From: Tannerellaceae bacterium
GTDB taxonomy: Bacteria > Bacteroidota > Bacteroidia > Bacteroidales > Tannerellaceae
Direction: 5' to 3'
NCBI GenBank assembly: GCA_031267205.1
Contig: JAIRZN010000051.1
Location: forward strand, 1 to 17,512
Length of the DNA stretch: 17,512 bases
Below the pieces are notes generated by a model. That model made no database searches. It saw only the letters and a list, made by a program, of their open reading frames with translations, and was not told the origin of the DNA. Both the position numbers and the translations under genes were made by a program. Positions within the stretch are counted from its first letter, which is position 1; the number at the start of each line of letters is the position of its first letter. Below are positions 14,452-17,512 of the stretch, one piece after another.

Positions 14452-15675
14452 ATGAGACCAACTAAATTAAGAATTATGCTCATGATGCTTCCTGTGGCCC
14501 TTGGCCTTGCCGCCCAGGAAGAGTTCTTCGATGATGTTTATTTCTCTTCCGACAGGAACAAAAAGAACAATAAGACGGAAACGAAGAAAGATATACCGGA
14601 AAACAGGGACGTGGACGAATATAACCGGCGATACGAAGCCTCCGACGAATTTTACGCCGAAGACGATGATACGGTTATATTACAGGAAAGTGAACGCACC
14701 TCGGACTCAGAGTATACGGAACGAATCATCCGTTACCATTCGCCAAGCAAGATAACAATAGCAGGCGCCGACAGGGTCGACTTACACCTTAGCGACGGAT
14801 ACTATGCTTACAGCTATGACACGGATTATAGCGACGGGGGAACCAACGTGAATGTCAATGTCAACTTCGGCAATAGCTGGAGGGGCTGGGACCCTTACTA
14901 TTATAGCGGATGGTATAACCCATGGTTTTATAGCCCATGGCGTTACTCCTGGTACGGCCCCTCCTGGAGTTGGGGTTGGGGAGGCTTCCACACAGGGTTC
15001 TATGACCCGTGGTATTACTCCGGCTGGTACGGCTCCTCATGGGGTTACGCCTACTACCCGCACTATCACCACCACGGATATTATGGCGGATACAACGGGT
15101 ATTATTCACTCCGCAGTTCTTCGGGACGTTCTTCATACCCAGGTGGAAGGAGTTCGGCTTCGTACAACGGCCGCAACAGGGTTTCCTCAAGCAACAGGGT
15201 TTCTTCGAGCAGCAACTACTCATCCTCCGGGCGTTCATCGTCTTTGAGGAGCGGAAGCAGTTCACCCTCCAGAATATCCTCAAGCGGTTCATCATCCGTG
15301 AACTCCTCCGGTCGCGGCTCCTCCTCAGCTCCGCGATATACGGAAGGAGTGACCAGCAGTCGGCGTTCACCCTCAGTAACAACCACCCCGACAAACACAG
15401 AGCGCACACGTGTCAGCTCAAGCTCCAACAATTCCACGTCACGCAGCCAGACGACAGTAACGCCGTCCGGTTCGACACGTTCGACAAGCAATACGCAAAG
15501 CTCCCGTTCCTCGTCTTCCAGCAGTTCGTCCTCATCACGCAGTTATACGGCGCCCTCCACCACCTCATCAAGCAGCAGTTTCAGCGGCGGCTCGACAGGC
15601 GGCGGACGTTCGTCATATAGCGGAGGTGGAGGCGGCGGAGGCGGTCGTTCCAGCGGAGGCGGTCGCGGCAGGTAA
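14452..15675 (+). CDS. Secreted low-complexity protein: Tyr/Trp/Gly-rich then Ser/Arg/Gly-rich
   Basis: No enzyme or binding domain is recognised in this 407-residue protein. It has a signal peptide with likely cleavage after Ala21 (LGLAA, then QEEFF). Residues about 22-90 are acidic and charged. A short strand-like segment (SKITIAGADRVDLHLSDGYY) follows. Residues 140-220 are extremely rich in Tyr, Trp, Gly and Pro (YYSGWYNPWFYSPWRYSWYG) with a His cluster, HYHHHGYY. From there to residue 385 Ser, Arg and Thr dominate, and it ends in a poly-Gly/Arg tail. Similar aromatic and Ser-rich proteins occur in Bacteroidales as hypothetical exported proteins. It precedes the FadL-type gene by 51 bp on the same strand, so they are probably co-transcribed. 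A surface or envelope structural role is inference. Confidence 0.8.
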   Translation: MRPTKLRIMLMMLPVALGLAAQEEFFDDVYFSSDRNKKNNKTETKKDIPENRDVDEYNRRYEASDEFYAEDDDTVILQESERTSDSEYTERIIRYHSPSKITIAGADRVDLHLSDGYYAYSYDTDYSDGGTNVNVNVNFGNSWRGWDPYYYSGWYNPWFYSPWRYSWYGPSWSWGWGGFHTGFYDPWYYSGWYGSSWGYAYYPHYHHHGYYGGYNGYYSLRSSSGRSSYPGGRSSASYNGRNRVSSSNRVSSSSNYSSSGRSSSLRSGSSSPSRISSSGSSSVNSSGRGSSSAPRYTEGVTSSRRSPSVTTTPTNTERTRVSSSSNNSTSRSQTTVTPSGSTRSTSNTQSSRSSSSSSSSSSRSYTAPSTTSSSSSFSGGSTGGGRSSYSGGGGGGGGRSSGGGRGR

Positions 15676-15726
15676 AGACAAATCATCAGGAAATGTAATT
15701 GTTGATTAAAGAAGAAGAAGATAGAA

Positions 15727-17325
15727 ATGATGAAAAAAGTTAGTATTATAATTTCGGCGCTGGTATTCGTTAGCAGCGCCGTCTTTTCGCAAGGACAATT
15801 GGATGCATATAAATATTCCCAGACCGATATAGGCGGGACAGCCCGCTACCTTGGTATGGGCGGAGCGTTCGGAGCCTTAGGCGGCGATATTTCCGTGATG
15901 GGCGCAAATCCGGCAGGTTTGGCCGTTTATCGCAGTTCGGAAATTGTAACCACGCTAAGTCACAAGTCTATGTCCGCACAAACAAACTGGCTGGGTTCTA
16001 CCGCCTCAGGAAGCCGTGCCGGACTGAATTTTGACAATATAGCATACGTCAGTTACTTCCCAACGTCTAACGACGCCGGCATACTGGGGTGGAACGCAGG
16101 ATTCTCATACAACCGGATAAAGGACTATCACCGTAATTATAGCATGCAGGGTATGGGAGATGAAAACTATTCGCTGACAGATTATATGGCAGAACGCGCG
16201 AATGCACGCGGAGTACATGCCGACAACCTTGCAATCACTAAGGACGGTCCCGACCCGTATGCCGGCAATAACGACTGGATGAGCGTTCTGGGGTATGACG
16301 CCGTCCTTATAGACGCCTTTAGTGATAACCGGACGAAATACTTCAGCACTTTCGGAGAAGTAGTAGACGGAGGAAAATGGAATCCCTACAAACTTGCCGG
16401 CAGGGAATTAAACGTGACGGAAAGAGGCTCTGTCGACCAGTATAATATAGCATTCGGACTGAATATTTCAAACTATGTCATGTTTGGCGCCGACATTGCT
16501 ATTACGGATATAAACTACCACTATAACTCTTACTTCGCAGAAGAATTTACAAATACCAACAGTATGAAATTGGAAAACCGGCTGACAACGAAAGGGGAAG
16601 GCTATGCGCTCAATGTAGGCGTTATTGTCAGGCCGGTAAACTTTCTGAGACTTGGGGTTGCCTATAATTCGCCTACCTGGTATAAGATGTCCGACTTTTA
16701 TCAGGCAACGGCAAGCAGCGATACCTATTATTGGAAAGAACCGATAGAAGGAGCACACACACCGGAAAACGCTTCTTACGACTATGAATACCGTTCGCCG
16801 GACAGATGGTTGTTCAGCGCAGCGCTCGTCATAGGGCAGTCGGCCTTGCTGAGCGTCGACTACGAACGTACAAACTATGCGAGTATGAAGATGTATAACA
16901 GGGAAGGCGTGGAAGACCGGATAACCAATGGCGATGTGAAGGACAACTTCAGCTCTGCCGGAACACTTCGCGTAGGCGGCGAACTGAAAGTAACGCCACG
17001 TTTCGCCGTACGTGCCGGAGCCGCATGGATAGGTAGTCCGGTGAAAGACGTTCTAAAGAATGCCTCGGCGGAGGTTTATACAGTAGGTACAATTCCCCAC
17101 TATACCATTGAGAAAAGCCTGACGAATTACACTGTGGGGTTAGGCTATCGTTTTACTCCAAGCTTCTACGTAGACTTGGCTTATGTGCTGAAATCAGAGA
17201 GGGAAGATTTGTATGCCTTCTCAAACATCTACGATACGAAAGGAGACAAGATAATAAATTCTCCATTCGCTTCACTGAAAACAAAGACCTCCCAAGTAGC
17301 GTTTACACTTGGGTTCAAATTCTAA
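15727..17325 (+). CDS. OmpP1/FadL family outer-membrane protein
   Basis: A 532-residue beta-barrel of the OmpP1/FadL/TodX type, which moves hydrophobic compounds such as long-chain fatty acids across the outer membrane. It has a signal peptide (MMKKVSIIISALVFVSSAVF, cleaved soon after). The mature N-terminus carries the family segment ARYLGMGGAFGALGGD with the Asn61-Pro62-Ala63 motif in GANPAGLA, equivalent to the FadL hatch region. Amphipathic strands continue to the end, which is a terminal Phe (LGFKF) as expected for barrel assembly. It is somewhat longer than E. coli FadL. Bacteroidales members are often labelled hemin receptor; the substrate is unknown. The start has ATG ATG; the first is taken. 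It follows a Ser/Tyr-rich secreted protein gene. Confidence 0.85.
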   Translation: MMKKVSIIISALVFVSSAVFSQGQLDAYKYSQTDIGGTARYLGMGGAFGALGGDISVMGANPAGLAVYRSSEIVTTLSHKSMSAQTNWLGSTASGSRAGLNFDNIAYVSYFPTSNDAGILGWNAGFSYNRIKDYHRNYSMQGMGDENYSLTDYMAERANARGVHADNLAITKDGPDPYAGNNDWMSVLGYDAVLIDAFSDNRTKYFSTFGEVVDGGKWNPYKLAGRELNVTERGSVDQYNIAFGLNISNYVMFGADIAITDINYHYNSYFAEEFTNTNSMKLENRLTTKGEGYALNVGVIVRPVNFLRLGVAYNSPTWYKMSDFYQATASSDTYYWKEPIEGAHTPENASYDYEYRSPDRWLFSAALVIGQSALLSVDYERTNYASMKMYNREGVEDRITNGDVKDNFSSAGTLRVGGELKVTPRFAVRAGAAWIGSPVKDVLKNASAEVYTVGTIPHYTIEKSLTNYTVGLGYRFTPSFYVDLAYVLKSEREDLYAFSNIYDTKGDKIINSPFASLKTKTSQVAFTLGFKF

Positions 17326-17384
17326 GGATTTTATAATAGGCGTGAAAAAAATTGCCGGAGAGTGGGAAGTAAAGAAATAATGAT

Positions 17385-17392
17385 TATTTTTG
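17385..17392 (+). promoter_or_regulatory. -7 box (TATTTTTG) for tRNA-Ser
   Basis: TATTTTTG matches TAnnTTTG and ends 33 bp before the tRNA, a fitting distance for a short 5' leader. No -33 element is clear. Confidence 0.4.
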
Positions 17393-17425
17393 TGCCGCAA
17401 TACCAGGAGAGGTGTTGCGGAAACC

Positions 17426-17510
17426 GGAGAGATGGCAGAGTGGTCGATTGCGGCGGTCTTGAAAACCGTTGAACTGAGAGGTTCCGTGGGTTCAAATCCT
17501 ACTCTCTCCG
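17426..17510 (+). tRNA. tRNA-Ser (anticodon TGA)
   Basis: All class II tRNA parts are visible. The acceptor stem is GGAGAGA (17426-17432) with TCTCTCC (17503-17509), plus discriminator G. The anticodon stem closes the loop CTTGAAA, with anticodon TGA at 17460-17462, reading UCA. The long variable arm pairs GAAC with GTTC, and the T arm is GTGGG-TTCAAAT-CCTAC. The bases after the discriminator are CA and then the window ends, so a genomic CCA is not encoded in the usual form. Confidence 0.95.
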
Positions 17511-17512
17511 CA

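Noticed and set aside
17426..17510. tRNA-Ser as an amber suppressor explaining the nhaA TAG
   Set aside because: The anticodon is TGA, which reads UCA, and other genes in the window end normally at TAG.

Overview
The window looks like chromosome from a Bacteroidales bacterium, plausibly Tannerellaceae; I cannot fix the genus. The main clues are a type IX secretion-type C-terminal tail, TAnnTTTG (-7) promoter boxes with no Shine-Dalgarno preference, a DUF6261 protein, DUF4221 and 6-bladed beta-propeller lipoproteins, a GH95 fucosidase and a FadL-type outer-membrane protein. No phage, transposase, CRISPR or rRNA genes were seen.

Layout. 1-393 is the 3' end of a secreted-protein gene, closed by a strong hairpin. 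460-2140 is AT-rich accessory DNA: a lone coiled-coil gene on the minus strand, about 600 bp without a credible gene (with a GC-rich island inside), and six 42-bp units each centred on a 17-bp palindrome. The array runs into the promoter of a DUF6261 gene (2142-2993), which overlaps an fsr-like MFS exporter tail to tail. A solitary antitoxin-like gene follows (4276-4515). 4691-9019 holds an MsbA-like ABC exporter and a GH95 alpha-L-fucosidase lipoprotein, probably co-transcribed. 9003-11388 is a minus-strand pair of lipoproteins (DUF4221, then a 6-bladed propeller).

From 11621 a second, stricter array begins: twenty 21-bp units, each with a TCGA (twice TCGC) core at exactly 21-bp spacing. It ends just before the promoter of nhaA. 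The nhaA gene is full length but cut by one in-frame amber codon. An M23 (LytM-type) peptidase lipoprotein follows it. The window ends with an unusual Tyr/Trp/Ser/Gly-rich secreted protein, a FadL/OmpP1-family protein and tRNA-Ser(TGA).

The most intriguing signal is the pair of palindrome arrays. Their periods (42 and 21 bp) are whole numbers of DNA helical turns, so the palindromes face the same side of the helix, and each array abuts a Bacteroidetes-type promoter. They could be phased protein-binding arrays, coding repeats (14-aa and 7-aa periods), or both; the sequence alone does not decide. Most other genes are ordinary envelope and transport functions.
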